Notes: generated from the letters alone by a model not told the origin. A stretch of DNA of 64,000 nt from Gammaproteobacteria bacterium (GCA_013289615.1 JABCZO010000010.1:1-64000), one strand, 5' to 3'; numbered from the stretch's first letter, positions 27,841 through 36,602 are shown. A program made the numbers and translations.

Positions 27841-28823
27841 ACACCTACCTCGGGGTCGATGGCGGCGGCAGCAAGACGGCCTTCCTACTGATCGACGAAT
27901 CAGGGCGGGTGCTGGCATCGCACACCGAAGGGCCCGCCTACCATCTCGAGATCGGCCTGCAAGCCCTGCGCACCATGCTCGCGCGCGGTATTCGCGCCAC
28001 ATTGGAGCAGGCGGGGCTGTCGCCCTCGCGCCTGGAGTTCAGCTTTCTCGGCCTGCCGGCGTACGGTGAGGACAGCCGCCTGGTCGCGGCACTGGACAGC
28101 GCCGCATCGCCGCCGCTGCTGCCGGAGCATTACCGCTGCGGCAATGACGCGGTGTGCGCGTGGGCCGGCGCCCTCGCCTGCCAGGACGGCATCAACCTGG
28201 TGGCCGGCACCGGCTCGATTGCCTTTGGCGAGTTCGGCGGCCGTTCGGCGCGCGCCGGTGGCTGGGGCGAGTTGTTCAGCGATGAAGGCTCGTCGTACTG
28301 GATCGCGCGCGAGGGATTGAACCTGTTCTCGCGCATGAGCGACGGGCGCGCGGCCCGCGGCCCGCTGTACCAGATCCTGCGTAGCCATTTCGGACTGCAG
28401 ATGGACCATGACCTCTGCGCCGCCATCTATGATCAGAATCAGATCCAGCGCAGCCACCTGGCAACCCTGTCGCCACTGATTGCCCAGGCGGCAGCGGCCG
28501 GCGATGCCCAGGCCTCGGCACTGTTCGCTCACGCAGCCGATGAGCTGGTAACGATCGTCGATGCAGTGCACCGTCAACTCGGGATTCCTGCGCAAGCAAC
28601 CATGTCGGTGTCCTACTCCGGCGGCCTGTTCCAGCAGCCCGAGCCGCTGCTGACGCGTGTGCAGAGGCGGCTTGAAAGCCAGGGCGCACGCTATCGCGTG
28701 CTGGCGCCGCGCCTGCCACCCGCCGCGGGCGCGGCACTCTACGCCGCCCGCATCAGCGGTGCGCCGCTCAGTGTGCAGGCGATCAGCGCACTGGAGCGCT
28801 CGCTCAGCGCAGCCACGCGCTAG
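27837..28823 (+). CDS. BadF/BadG-type N-acetylhexosamine kinase
   Basis: 328 aa from GTG 27837, which overlaps the agaS stop; the track start lies inside agaS. It is an ASKHA-fold kinase: TYLGVDGGGSKTAFLLID (phosphate 1), NDAVCAWAGAL, LVAGTGSIAFGEF (phosphate 2) and GGWGELFSDEGSSYWIAREGL. This family phosphorylates N-acetylglucosamine, and AgaK members phosphorylate N-acetylgalactosamine. With AgaS and KbaZ it supports an Aga pathway. The deacetylase AgaA and tagatose-6-P kinase are not found here. Confidence 0.88.
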   Translation: MNTYLGVDGGGSKTAFLLIDESGRVLASHTEGPAYHLEIGLQALRTMLARGIRATLEQAGLSPSRLEFSFLGLPAYGEDSRLVAALDSAASPPLLPEHYRCGNDAVCAWAGALACQDGINLVAGTGSIAFGEFGGRSARAGGWGELFSDEGSSYWIAREGLNLFSRMSDGRAARGPLYQILRSHFGLQMDHDLCAAIYDQNQIQRSHLATLSPLIAQAAAAGDAQASALFAHAADELVTIVDAVHRQLGIPAQATMSVSYSGGLFQQPEPLLTRVQRRLESQGARYRVLAPRLPPAAGAALYAARISGAPLSVQAISALERSLSAATR

Positions 28824-28930
28824 GATCAGCCTGAAATGCAGAAGCGCCGCTCCTGGTTCTGTTGCGTGCCTTCGGATACTCGGTTGTCAGCTTCTCAACA
28901 CACCGTAGGCGCAGCGGTGCGCGCACGCAC

Positions 28931-31246
28931 TTACATGTCTCCCACGGACCGCAATGTCTTGTCCGAAAGGCTCGTCTCGCTCGGAAGTGCGGATAAGGCT
29001 TTGTCATCCAAAGAAGCGCGTACCAGCCGTTCGACTTCATCAATTGGTACCGGGCGGCTAAACAAGTAGCCCTGCGCCTGCTGACATCCCAGCGTCTTGA
29101 GTATCTCAAGCTGTTCCTTCGTCTCTACCCCTTCTGCACAGGTGATCATCCCAAAGGCGTTGGCAAGCTGAATGATGGTCGAAACGACCGTGGCGCTGGT
29201 TTCATCCATCCCGAGCCGGCTTATGAACGAGCGGTCGATCTTCAGCATATCGATCGGGAGTTGCGCGAGCCGGCTTAGCGAGGAGTAGCCGGTACCGAAA
29301 TCGTCGATCGCAACACGCATGCCCGCGGCACGAAGGGCTTCCAACTGCCCAATAACCGAGGCTGAGTCATCCAGAAGTGCGCCCTCGACGATCTCGATGT
29401 CAAGCCCATAGCCTGCACCGGAAGTGTCCGCGGCGATCTGCAGAAATTGCGAAGCGAACTGGTGGCGCCGCAGTTGCAGCGGCGAGACATTGACGGCAAT
29501 CCGAATCGGGGGCAGTCCGCCGCTCTTCAGGCGTTTGCAATCCCTGGCGGCTTGCTGCAACACCCATTCGCCAACTGCGACGATCATGCCGGTGGATTCG
29601 AGGATCGGGAGAAAGACTGCCGGTGGCACGATGCCATTCTCAGGGTCGTGCCAGCGCAGCAGCGCCTCCAATCCGATGATCCGTCCGCCCGCTATCTCGA
29701 TCTCAGGCTGGTAGTAGAGCAGGAACTGTTGTTCGGCAAGCGCCGTACTCAGGCGCTGCTCGAGCCCAAGGCGCTCCACGACTTCGGAGTTCATCTCCAG
29801 CCGGTGATGCAAGTATCGCTCGCCGGACTCCCTGGCCTTGCGCAGCGCCGCCTCGGCGTTCTGCAATAAAGTCGTTGCGACTTTCCCGTTCTCCGGAAAC
29901 TCTGCAAGTCCGAACTTGATCGCTATATGAATATCCCGCCCGTTCACGGATACCGGCGTGCTGAAAAGGGTGGTGAGCTGCTCGTCGAGTAGTCGCAGTG
30001 CGCGCTCTGAAGGGCCGGGTTGAGTAATTACCGCGGCAAACGTGCCGCCCCCCAGATTTGCAAGTTGATCAGTGTTGCCGAAATGGTGTTTCAGGCGGTC
30101 GGCGACACATTGCAGAAGCCTGTCCCCGACATGTCGGCCGACTGAGTCATTGATGACGCATAGCCTTTGGATATCCAACGCGATAACAGTCCGGATAGAT
30201 TCGGACTCCAGTTGTTGTTCGAGCGTGCGCGCGAGTCGTTCACAGAAGAGAGCGCGCTTGGCAAGGCCGGTGAGCGGATCGAAGTACGACAGAAACTCCA
30301 CCGTCTCGTGCTTTTGCAGATACTGGAGCGCGAACGAGAGGTTGGCCGTTATTTCTTGCAGTATCAGCAGCTCTTCGCCATCGAGCGTACCCTCCTCGAC
30401 GTTTCCGATGGTAAAGGCACCCACTGGGGTGCCATCGATGAGCAGCGGCAGGGAGGCCAAGGAGCGCATCCCCTCGGTGACGAGCCTCTCGGGGCTGCGA
30501 ACCATCGGCTCGAGTTCGGTCAGGGCGTGCCAGATGCAGATCTCGGCGGTGCGCATGGCCCGTCCGGTCACGCTGGTGTCGGCTGCTCGGGTCTTTGCCA
30601 CGTTAAATACCAGCGTCTTCATCTGCTCGTCGTTGAGGCCTGCCCAGGCAACTGGCCGGGCGGTGCGTGCGCCCGAATCGATCAGCACGATATATGCGCG
30701 GGTATATCCGCCCACGCCATGAGCGATGCGACAGGCTTCAGTCAGCAGCTCGGTGCGCGAGCGAATGCGAACAACAGCAGCATTGACGGCCGAGAGCATC
30801 TGCGTGATACGCGTGAGTCGCAAGACTCGTGCTTCAGCGTTGCGGCGCGCACCGCGCGCAATCGCATCCTCCAACGCGCGAGTAACGGCCGGAACAAGCC
30901 GCTCGGGATTACTCTTGAGTACATAATCGATGGCGCCGTTCTTCAGCGCCTGAATTGCGCGCTCCTCGCCAAGGGTGCCAGAGAGGAAAATGAAGGGGAC
31001 ATCCGGAGCATCGGCCGCTGCCGTTTTGAGTGCGTCGAAACCATCGAAGTGCGGTAGCGCATAGTCCGACAGAATCAGATCGGGCTTAAAGTCTCGTAGT
31101 GCCTCGCGAAAATCCGGTTCGGTCTCTACACGCTTCCATGTGCACGACAGGCCCGACTTCTTTAATTGTCTTATGGCTATTTCAGCCTCGGTGGCCACAT
31201 CTTCGACGATGAGTAGACGTACTGGGGTGTCCTCGGGTGTGCGCAC
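28931..31246 (-). CDS. REC-GAF-GGDEF-EAL c-di-GMP signalling protein
   Basis: 771 aa. Residues 1-120 are a receiver domain (phosphoacceptor Asp61 in LILSDYALPHFDG). A GAF-like region spans about 170-320, GGDEF about 335-495 and EAL about 510-755. The GGDEF signature is degenerate (ANLGGGTFAAV), so cyclase activity is unlikely. The EAL motifs are intact: GLEALLRWHDP, NVSPLQL, AIDDFGTGYSSL, KIDRSFI and AEGVETKEQLE, so phosphodiesterase activity is likely. It is third gene of the histidine kinase unit, 23 bases after the response regulator, which suggests phosphorylation-controlled c-di-GMP breakdown. Confidence 0.92.
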   Translation of the reverse strand: MRTPEDTPVRLLIVEDVATEAEIAIRQLKKSGLSCTWKRVETEPDFREALRDFKPDLILSDYALPHFDGFDALKTAAADAPDVPFIFLSGTLGEERAIQALKNGAIDYVLKSNPERLVPAVTRALEDAIARGARRNAEARVLRLTRITQMLSAVNAAVVRIRSRTELLTEACRIAHGVGGYTRAYIVLIDSGARTARPVAWAGLNDEQMKTLVFNVAKTRAADTSVTGRAMRTAEICIWHALTELEPMVRSPERLVTEGMRSLASLPLLIDGTPVGAFTIGNVEEGTLDGEELLILQEITANLSFALQYLQKHETVEFLSYFDPLTGLAKRALFCERLARTLEQQLESESIRTVIALDIQRLCVINDSVGRHVGDRLLQCVADRLKHHFGNTDQLANLGGGTFAAVITQPGPSERALRLLDEQLTTLFSTPVSVNGRDIHIAIKFGLAEFPENGKVATTLLQNAEAALRKARESGERYLHHRLEMNSEVVERLGLEQRLSTALAEQQFLLYYQPEIEIAGGRIIGLEALLRWHDPENGIVPPAVFLPILESTGMIVAVGEWVLQQAARDCKRLKSGGLPPIRIAVNVSPLQLRRHQFASQFLQIAADTSGAGYGLDIEIVEGALLDDSASVIGQLEALRAAGMRVAIDDFGTGYSSLSRLAQLPIDMLKIDRSFISRLGMDETSATVVSTIIQLANAFGMITCAEGVETKEQLEILKTLGCQQAQGYLFSRPVPIDEVERLVRASLDDKALSALPSETSLSDKTLRSVGDM

Positions 31247-31269
31247 GATCGTCGTCCAGTCGTTGTGGG

Positions 31270-31710
31270 TCAGCTTGGCGGCCGATTCATGATGAGCCAG
31301 TAGTAGCCCAGGCGTGCGATCTCCTCGAATACCTTCTGCGACTCCACTGGCTTTACGATGTAACTGTTGACCCCCAAAGCGTAACTACGCACGACATCGG
31401 ACTCTTCCGAGCTTGATGTCAGCATGACGACTGGAAGAGTTTGCAGGGCAGGTGTTGCCCGAATGTCGCGCAGCACCTCGATCCCATCGACCTTCGGCAT
31501 CTTCAAATCCAGCAGCACCAGGCGCGGTCTGGCGCTTGCGCGACCCGCATAGCGGCCGCGGTGGTGGAGGAAATCAAGCGCCTCCGCTCCATCCTTCACC
31601 CACAGCAAGGGGTTACCGATGTTCGCTTTTTTCAGTGCACGCTGGGTCACCTCCGCATCCGTAGCGGAATCTTCCGCGAGCAGAATCTCGACTTCCTCGA
31701 CTTCGCTCAT
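31270..31710 (-). CDS. single-domain response regulator
   Basis: A 146-aa CheY-like receiver without output domain: acidic pocket LLAEDSATDAE, phosphoacceptor Asp68 (LVLLDLKMPKVDG), Thr/Ser switch (VVMLTSSSEESDV) and Lys in NSYIVKPVE. It resembles the Rcp1-type partners of phytochrome-like kinases. Its ATG overlaps the histidine kinase stop (ATGA), so the pair is translationally coupled. It may relay phosphate to the EAL protein. Confidence 0.92.
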   Translation of the reverse strand: MSEVEEVEILLAEDSATDAEVTQRALKKANIGNPLLWVKDGAEALDFLHHRGRYAGRASARPRLVLLDLKMPKVDGIEVLRDIRATPALQTLPVVMLTSSSEESDVVRSYALGVNSYIVKPVESQKVFEEIARLGYYWLIMNRPPS

Positions 31711-33098
31711 ACAAATGCCGCCTGTGGAAGGGTAAAAAAGAACTTCGCGCCGTGGTCAGGTTTGCCCTCTCCCCAGACACGGCCCCCATGACGACCAATC
31801 ACCCGCTGTACAATGGCGAGCCCGACGCCGGAACCTGGAAACTCATTGGCACCATGCAGGCGCTGGAATACCCTGAAAAGCTTGTCCGCATAGCGCATGT
31901 CGAAGCCAGCCCCATTGTCCTTGACGAAATACACGGCCTCTGATCCTTGAATGCAACCGCCGATTTCAATTCGCGGCGCAGCGATCTTGCTCGAGTACTT
32001 GACGGCATTGGCGATCAGATTGACCCACACGTGATGCAGGAGGACGGCGTCGCCACATGCGCTTGGCAGCTCATGCACGAGGATCTGCGGCGCGGTGCCG
32101 GTGTAAGCCGCGAGCACTTCCCGCACGGCTCGCTCCGCGCCCAGCCTGGGATTAATGTTCAGCGCGTCGATGGGCTCTCGACCCAGGCGTGAGAAAGCCA
32201 GCAGGTCATCAATGAGGCGGCCCATTTGCTGCGCGCCGTCACGAACCACAGCGATGTAACGGCGCCCCTCGTCATCAAGTTTCGCTGCATAATCCTCTTG
32301 GAGCATGAGCGCGAAACTGTCGATCGCGCGCAGCGGCGAGCGTAGATCATGCGAGACGCTATAGGAGAAGCTCTCCAGTTCCTTGTTCGAAGTCTGCAAC
32401 TCGATCGTCTTGCGCTCGAGCCTGTCTGCGAGTTTCTGGCGCAGGTGCAACTCGCGCCGCAGTCGAAAAAGACCCAGTCCGACTATCAGAATGACAACTG
32501 CGAGCAGTGCTCCGCACGCGCCGATGAGCCTGCGCTGGCTCAGCTCGTCAGCCAGAAGCCGCTGCCGCAGCAGCGAGCGCTCCTCGCCGGCCATTGCATC
32601 CAGCAAGTCGCGAAGTTGATTGACCTGGCCGCGAGACTGACCGCTCGCAATGAGCCTTTGGGCAACTTCGAAGCCCCCGGTCTGCCGGGCGAGTATCACC
32701 GCATTCATAAACTCAATGCGTGCGACGGCGTGCGAGTTGACAATGGCCAGTCGCTCCTGCTGGGCGCTATTGTCTGCGGTGAGTGTCCCCAGATCATGAA
32801 GGCTGGATTGAAGGTCGGTGATTGCTCGATCGCGTCCGGCCATGCTCGTGGGATCCCCGGTGATCACAAACTCCTGAGCCACGGACAGTGCCTCATCGGA
32901 GGAGGCTTTCGCGTGCTCCACGGTCTCCAGCACGATATGCGTATGATCAACCCAGTGCGTGCTCTGTATAAAGTGCGTCACTGAGTACCAGGCGAGCAAA
33001 GTGACCATGCACATGAGCACGAGGGCTGCGATGAACGCGACAGTGACAGCGTCTTCAATTGACAGTCGGGACACAAGTTTTCTTGCAAGGATTTTCAT
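31707..33098 (-). CDS. membrane sensor histidine kinase (CHASE3-like)
   Basis: 463 aa. TM1 (VTVAFIAALVLMCMVTLLAWYSV) and TM2 (LIGACGALLAVVILIVGLGLF) enclose a helical periplasmic region resembling CHASE3 (DEALSVAQEFVITGDP). HisKA follows, with phosphoacceptor His250 (FSYSVSHDLRSPLRAID). The HATPase carries NLIANAVKYSS, VKDNGAGFDM and GSGVGLAIVQRVIGRHGG. It is first gene of a three-gene phosphorelay. The signal is unknown. Confidence 0.93.
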   Translation of the reverse strand: MKILARKLVSRLSIEDAVTVAFIAALVLMCMVTLLAWYSVTHFIQSTHWVDHTHIVLETVEHAKASSDEALSVAQEFVITGDPTSMAGRDRAITDLQSSLHDLGTLTADNSAQQERLAIVNSHAVARIEFMNAVILARQTGGFEVAQRLIASGQSRGQVNQLRDLLDAMAGEERSLLRQRLLADELSQRRLIGACGALLAVVILIVGLGLFRLRRELHLRQKLADRLERKTIELQTSNKELESFSYSVSHDLRSPLRAIDSFALMLQEDYAAKLDDEGRRYIAVVRDGAQQMGRLIDDLLAFSRLGREPIDALNINPRLGAERAVREVLAAYTGTAPQILVHELPSACGDAVLLHHVWVNLIANAVKYSSKIAAPRIEIGGCIQGSEAVYFVKDNGAGFDMRYADKLFRVFQRLHGANEFPGSGVGLAIVQRVIGRHGGRVWGEGKPDHGAKFFFTLPQAAFV

Positions 33099-33253
33099 TG
33101 TGTCCCAAATCTGGCGCTACAGCCTGAGCGGCTTCGACCGTAGCACGCTCGGGCAAGTCAGGCTCGGACGAGGCAACTACATCCGTGGGGAAAACATGTG
33201 AACACCGTCACACTTTGCTGCGCCTCGTGACGCACCGCTGGAACGGGGCAAAT

Positions 33254-33281
33254 CGCTACATCCCGACCGCTACATCCCGAC
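33254..33281 (+). repeat. tandem 14-bp duplication
   Basis: CGCTACATCCCGAC occurs twice head-to-tail in the 270-bp gap between the kinase start and the RlpA-like gene. No gene is seen in that gap (33099-33372). Confidence 0.5.
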
Positions 33282-33372
33282 CGTTGAAATCCTGTCTATT
33301 CCGATGACATCGGTAACGGCTCTGCCCAGGTCTCGCACTGGCGAAGGCGATGCCGTTGGTTCGCCGGGGTCG

Positions 33373-33909
33373 TTACGGTTTCGCGTCCTGCGCTGCAACG
33401 CCGGGCCTGATGCTGCCATCCGGCAGCGGGACCGCGATGGGGGCGACCTGCACCTTGGCGACTCCGATCTTTTGTGTAATCCCGATGTTGTGCGCGGTGG
33501 CAGGCGAAAGATCCACGATCCGGCCCCTTGCGTACGGTCCGCGATCCTGGATCGTGACTACCGCGCTTTGGCCGGTCTCGATGTTGGTCACCTTTGCCGT
33601 TGTACCCAGCGGAAGCGTTCTACTCGCAGCGTTGTCGCCGTTCGGATCCATGTTGGTGCCGTCGGCCATCTGTCGACCTGCAAACATGTTCGCGTAGAAC
33701 GAAGCCACGCCGACTCGCTTGCGACCCGATAGGTCCGGCTGCGGCTTCGCAGCGGCTGCGGATATGCGTGGCGGCTCTGCGTCCTGCGATGTGGCGCTCG
33801 CCGCGGCAACGGGATCAGGTGCACACCCGGGCGCACCGACCGTGACAGCGCTTAGCAGCAGAATCATTGCAACAGGATTCAATTTGGAACGCTCCGCCAT
33901 TGGGTCCAC
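33373..33909 (-). CDS. RlpA-like double-psi beta-barrel protein
   Basis: 178 aa with an N-terminal export signal (AMILLLSAVTVGAPGC), a possible but imperfect lipobox. The RlpA fold is clear: GVASFYANMFAGRQMADG, LPLGTTAKVTNIETGQ and VTIQDRGPYARGRIVDLSPATA. In classic RlpA lytic transglycosylases a Glu follows the NG motif and a His precedes TLP; here these positions are Thr (DGTNMD) and Ser (AASRTLP). Only the DRGP Asp remains, so it is probably a structural or binding member. The start is GTG with GAGG upstream. Confidence 0.85.
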   Translation of the reverse strand: MDPMAERSKLNPVAMILLLSAVTVGAPGCAPDPVAAASATSQDAEPPRISAAAAKPQPDLSGRKRVGVASFYANMFAGRQMADGTNMDPNGDNAASRTLPLGTTAKVTNIETGQSAVVTIQDRGPYARGRIVDLSPATAHNIGITQKIGVAKVQVAPIAVPLPDGSIRPGVAAQDAKP

Positions 33910-34031
33910 GTTGCCTCACGACGAGACCTTATTGATGCACAGGCCCGCAGAACGGGTGATGCGCCGAGACCGGCGCCCCCAACTTGGGATAATCGGCCTT
34001 CGACCCACCGTAGTCTGTACGCCGGCGCGCA

Positions 34032-34358
34032 TTGGTGAGCCGCGTCGGTGGAGCCGACGTTTTCGGCGATGGCACGGTGGTCATGTTAAGCACTCCTGGC
34101 CATACGCCAGGACATCACGCTTTGCTGGTTCGCCTGAAGAACACCGGAAACGTGCTGCTCACCGGCGATCTGGCTCACTTCCGCGAGAACTACGATAACA
34201 ATCAGGTTCCGAGCTGGAACACGAGTCGCGCGGACACGCTGGCCTCTTTGGACAGGTTCAAACAGATCGCCCGTAACTTGAAAGCCGTGGTCGACGGCCA
34301 CCACCTGAATTTTCTCGATTCAAACGGCTACGTGGTCGAGCTCCGCGAGCGGTCTTGA
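34032..34358 (+). pseudogene. metallo-beta-lactamase-fold (lactonase-like) remnant
   Basis: Only the C-terminal part of an AHL-lactonase-like protein is present: DVFGDGTVVMLSTPGHTPGHHALLVRLKNTGNVLLTGDLAHF. The first metal motif HxHxDH and the N-terminal half are absent, and an in-frame TAG lies 21 bases upstream at 34011. The tail VVDGHHLNFLDSNGYVVEL diverges from the family end. A TTG could start translation, but the product could not hold both zinc ions. Confidence 0.75.
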
Positions 34359-34385
34359 GGCGGCGGGCACCCTCACTTTGCCATC

Positions 34386-34453
34386 GAGAAGAAATACCCT
34401 GGCTGCGGCGATATCACTGGCGATGTCGGCGACACACGCTCAAGGAGTTTGAG
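34386..34453. repeat. dispersed repeat, copy B
   Basis: 68 bp matching copy A at 12815-12880 (core AAATACCCTG, CTGCGGCGATATCACTGGCGAT). It is preceded directly by GGGCACCCTCACTTTGC, which in copy A lies about 120 bp away, so this is an internally deleted version. A 2-bp insertion breaks the shared reverse frame. Confidence 0.7.
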
Positions 34454-34504
34454 ACCATTCCTGTCGCGATTCCCGCGTCGGTGCGGCGATAATCATCAAT
34501 TATG

Positions 34505-34533
34505 TTGACTATCAGCCTAATCATTGATATTAA
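34505..34533 (+). promoter_or_regulatory. candidate promoter/operator of arsR-DUF899
   Basis: TTGACT (34505-34510), a 17-bp spacer and TATTAA (34528-34533). The AT-rich ATCATTGATATTAATCA around the -10 is an imperfect palindrome of the kind bound by ArsR-type repressors, suggesting autoregulation. Confidence 0.45.
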
Positions 34534-34542
34534 TCAGTCACG

Positions 34543-34992
34543 GTGAATATCGCATCAACGCTTCGAATCTCCCCTCAGTCTGTCGCTGCGGACGGCAGCG
34601 ATGCGGAGGGCGCCGACGAGGCGCGGCTCGACCTGGTGTTTCAGGCCCTGAGCGACCCGATCCGACGCAGCATCCTGCAGCAGCTCGACGGGCAGGCGTT
34701 GCTGGTGTCCGAGCTCGCAGCCCCGTTCGATATCTCGCTCCAGGGCGTCTCGCGTCATATCCAGGTTCTGGTCCGCGCGGGACTGGTGCAGCAGGAACGC
34801 AGTGGGCGCATCAGCCGTTGCAGCCTCGATGTGGGTCCGCTCCTCGATGCCGCCCTGTGGCTGAACCGCTATACCAAGTACTGGCAGGAGCAATTCGACG
34901 TGCTGTCGGCGACCCTGGCGCAGATCGACGAGCGGCGCGCCGCCGAAACCACACCCTCAAACAAGCGCGCACGCCCTGCGCGGCGCAAATGA
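34543..34992 (+). CDS. ArsR-family winged-helix regulator
   Basis: 149 aa: LDLVFQALSDPIRRSILQQLDGQALLVSELAAPFDISLQGVSRHIQVLVRAGLVQQERSGR is the ArsR HTH. No ELCVCDL metal site is visible, so it belongs to the group that usually controls AHSA1/SRPBCC genes. The start is GTG. The DUF899 gene begins 34 bases after its stop, so they are likely one unit. The basic tail (NKRARPARRK) may bind DNA non-specifically. Confidence 0.88.
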   Translation: MNIASTLRISPQSVAADGSDAEGADEARLDLVFQALSDPIRRSILQQLDGQALLVSELAAPFDISLQGVSRHIQVLVRAGLVQQERSGRISRCSLDVGPLLDAALWLNRYTKYWQEQFDVLSATLAQIDERRAAETTPSNKRARPARRK

Positions 34993-35026
34993 CGGGCAAT
35001 GAAATGACACATGAAGGAGTGTCGGC

Positions 35027-35734
35027 ATGACTAACCACAGCATCGTATCTCGGGACCAATGGGTCAGCGCTCGCCGCCGGTTATTGGCCAAGGAAAAAGA
35101 GTTCCTTAGGCTGCGCGATCAACTGAGCAGCGAGCGGCGCGAACTGCCGTGGGAGCGAGTGGACAAGCAGTATGTGTTCGAAGGACCCGCGGGCGAGGAG
35201 ACTCTCGCGGATTTATTCGCGCGGCGCAATCAGCTCATCGTCTATCACTTCATGTTCGCTCCGGAATGGGAGGCGGGTTGTAAGAGCTGCTCGTTCTGGG
35301 CGGACAACTACAATGGCATCGTCCCGCATTTGAACCAGCGCGACGTGTCGCTGGCAGCCATTTCGCGCGCGCCGCTGTCGAAGCTGCAAGCCTTCGCCGC
35401 ACGCATGGGCTGGACCTTCAAGTGGGTTTCCTCGGCGAACACGGATTTCAACTATGACTACCAGGTGTCCTTCAAGCCGGAGGACGTGGCGCAGGGTACC
35501 GCCGTATACAACTACGCACGCTACGATAAATCGATGACTGACCTGCCGGGCTTCAGCGTGTTTACCAAAGATGAGGCCGGTGCCATCTTCCACACCTACT
35601 CCACCTACGCTCGCGGACTGGACCCGATGAACGCGGCCTACCAACTGCTCGATCTCGTTCCGAAGGGGCGCGACGAAGCAGGCCTTCCTAATCCCATGTC
35701 CTGGGTCAAGCTGCGCGATCTCTACGCCAGATGA
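35027..35734 (+). CDS. DUF899 thioredoxin-like protein (module 2)
   Basis: 235 aa, ATG with AAGGAG seven bases upstream. Paralogue of the 15613 gene: ELPWERVDKQYVFE, LIVYHFMFAPEWEAGCKSCSFWADNYNG with a CxxC (CKSC), SRAPLSKLQAFAARMGWTFKW and IFHTYSTYARGLDPM align closely. It lies downstream of arsR. Its stop overlaps the next DUF899-like gene (ATGA), so the pair may act together. Function is unknown; a thiol redox role is inferred from the fold and CxxC. Confidence 0.88.
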   Translation: MTNHSIVSRDQWVSARRRLLAKEKEFLRLRDQLSSERRELPWERVDKQYVFEGPAGEETLADLFARRNQLIVYHFMFAPEWEAGCKSCSFWADNYNGIVPHLNQRDVSLAAISRAPLSKLQAFAARMGWTFKWVSSANTDFNYDYQVSFKPEDVAQGTAVYNYARYDKSMTDLPGFSVFTKDEAGAIFHTYSTYARGLDPMNAAYQLLDLVPKGRDEAGLPNPMSWVKLRDLYAR

Positions 35735-36330
35735 AGTCGGATCAGTCGAGGACCGCCACGATGAACTACACCGCCGGGTCGGAAAAGTTGAGTTCCTATC
35801 GCCGCCAGATCGCCGACATCCGCCAGAAAATGCGCACGACGCTGGCGGCGGTCGAGCCGCAGGTAGTAGCTGATTATGAATTCAAAACACCCGAGGGCAC
35901 GGTACGATTGTCAGAGCTGTTCGGTAGCCACGCCGATCTCATGGTTGTGCATAACATGGGTTCTTCCTGCCCAAGTTGCACTCTCTGGGCCGACGGTTAC
36001 AACGGCGTTCATCATCATGTGCTCACGCGGACTGCATTTGTGGTGTCGAGCCCCGACACTCCCGCCGCGCAGCAGAAATTTGCCGAGAGCCGCGGCTGGA
36101 AATTCCGCATGGTGAGCCACATGGGGACGACCTTCGCGGCGGATATGGGCTATCGCTCAGGCCACGGCGGCTGGCGGCCGGGCATCTCGGTGTTCAAACT
36201 CGCGGGACAGAAAATCCTGCGCGTGTCCGATGCGGCATGGAGCCCCGGCGATGATTTCTGTACCCTATGGCACTTCTTCGATCTGCTGCCCGAGGGCGCA
36301 GCGGGCTGGTCGCCAAAACTGAGCTATTAG
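35731..36330 (+). CDS. DUF899-like thioredoxin-fold protein, shorter type
   Basis: 199 aa; an internal ATG at 35761 (MNYTAGSEKL) would give 189. Shares the DUF899 core: VVADYEFKTPEGTVRLSELFG, VVHNMGSSCPSCTLWADGYNGV with a CxxC (CPSC) and RGWKFRMVSHMGTTF. It lacks the HTYSTYARGLD block of the longer relatives. Coupled to the preceding gene by ATGA. It may form a pair with it. Confidence 0.85.
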   Translation: MKSDQSRTATMNYTAGSEKLSSYRRQIADIRQKMRTTLAAVEPQVVADYEFKTPEGTVRLSELFGSHADLMVVHNMGSSCPSCTLWADGYNGVHHHVLTRTAFVVSSPDTPAAQQKFAESRGWKFRMVSHMGTTFAADMGYRSGHGGWRPGISVFKLAGQKILRVSDAAWSPGDDFCTLWHFFDLLPEGAAGWSPKLSY

Positions 36331-36344
36331 TAGCCAAGTTTGCC

Positions 36345-36602
36345 ATGTGTCCCCTGTGCATCGGAACTGCCACCCTGCTTGTCTCGAGCGGCACATCCGC
36401 TGGCGCGCTTGCGGCCCTGCTACTCAGGCGCCGTGCCGGCAAGAACGGGTCGCTCGCCCCACCCACGGACAGATCGACGGGCGGTGCTCGCCGAACTGCA
36501 GGCAGCATTCGAGAATGCGGTCATACGGCGAACCACGACCGGCAAACTAGACCGGACGTGACTCCTACGGTTCGACGCACCAACATGTCATCTGCTCGCT
36601 GA
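36345..36602 (+). CDS. small CPLC membrane protein
   Basis: From ATG 36345, 14 bases after the preceding stop: MCPLCIGTATLLVSSGTSAGALAALLLRRRAG. This has a CxxC at the very N-terminus and one transmembrane helix, resembling short proteins often found beside DUF899 genes. The last ~50 residues are low-complexity and may follow a frameshift, since such proteins are usually shorter. The track start (36267) overlaps the previous gene. Confidence 0.5.
   Translation: MCPLCIGTATLLVSSGTSAGALAALLLRRRAGKNGSLAPPTDRSTGGARRTAGSIRECGHTANHDRQTRPDVTPTVRRTNMSSAR

Noticed and set aside
33283-33300. GAAATCCTGTC resembles the tRNA-Pro 3' end
   Set aside because: Only about nine bases match without interruption and no CCA or flanking match follows, unlike the three clear copies.
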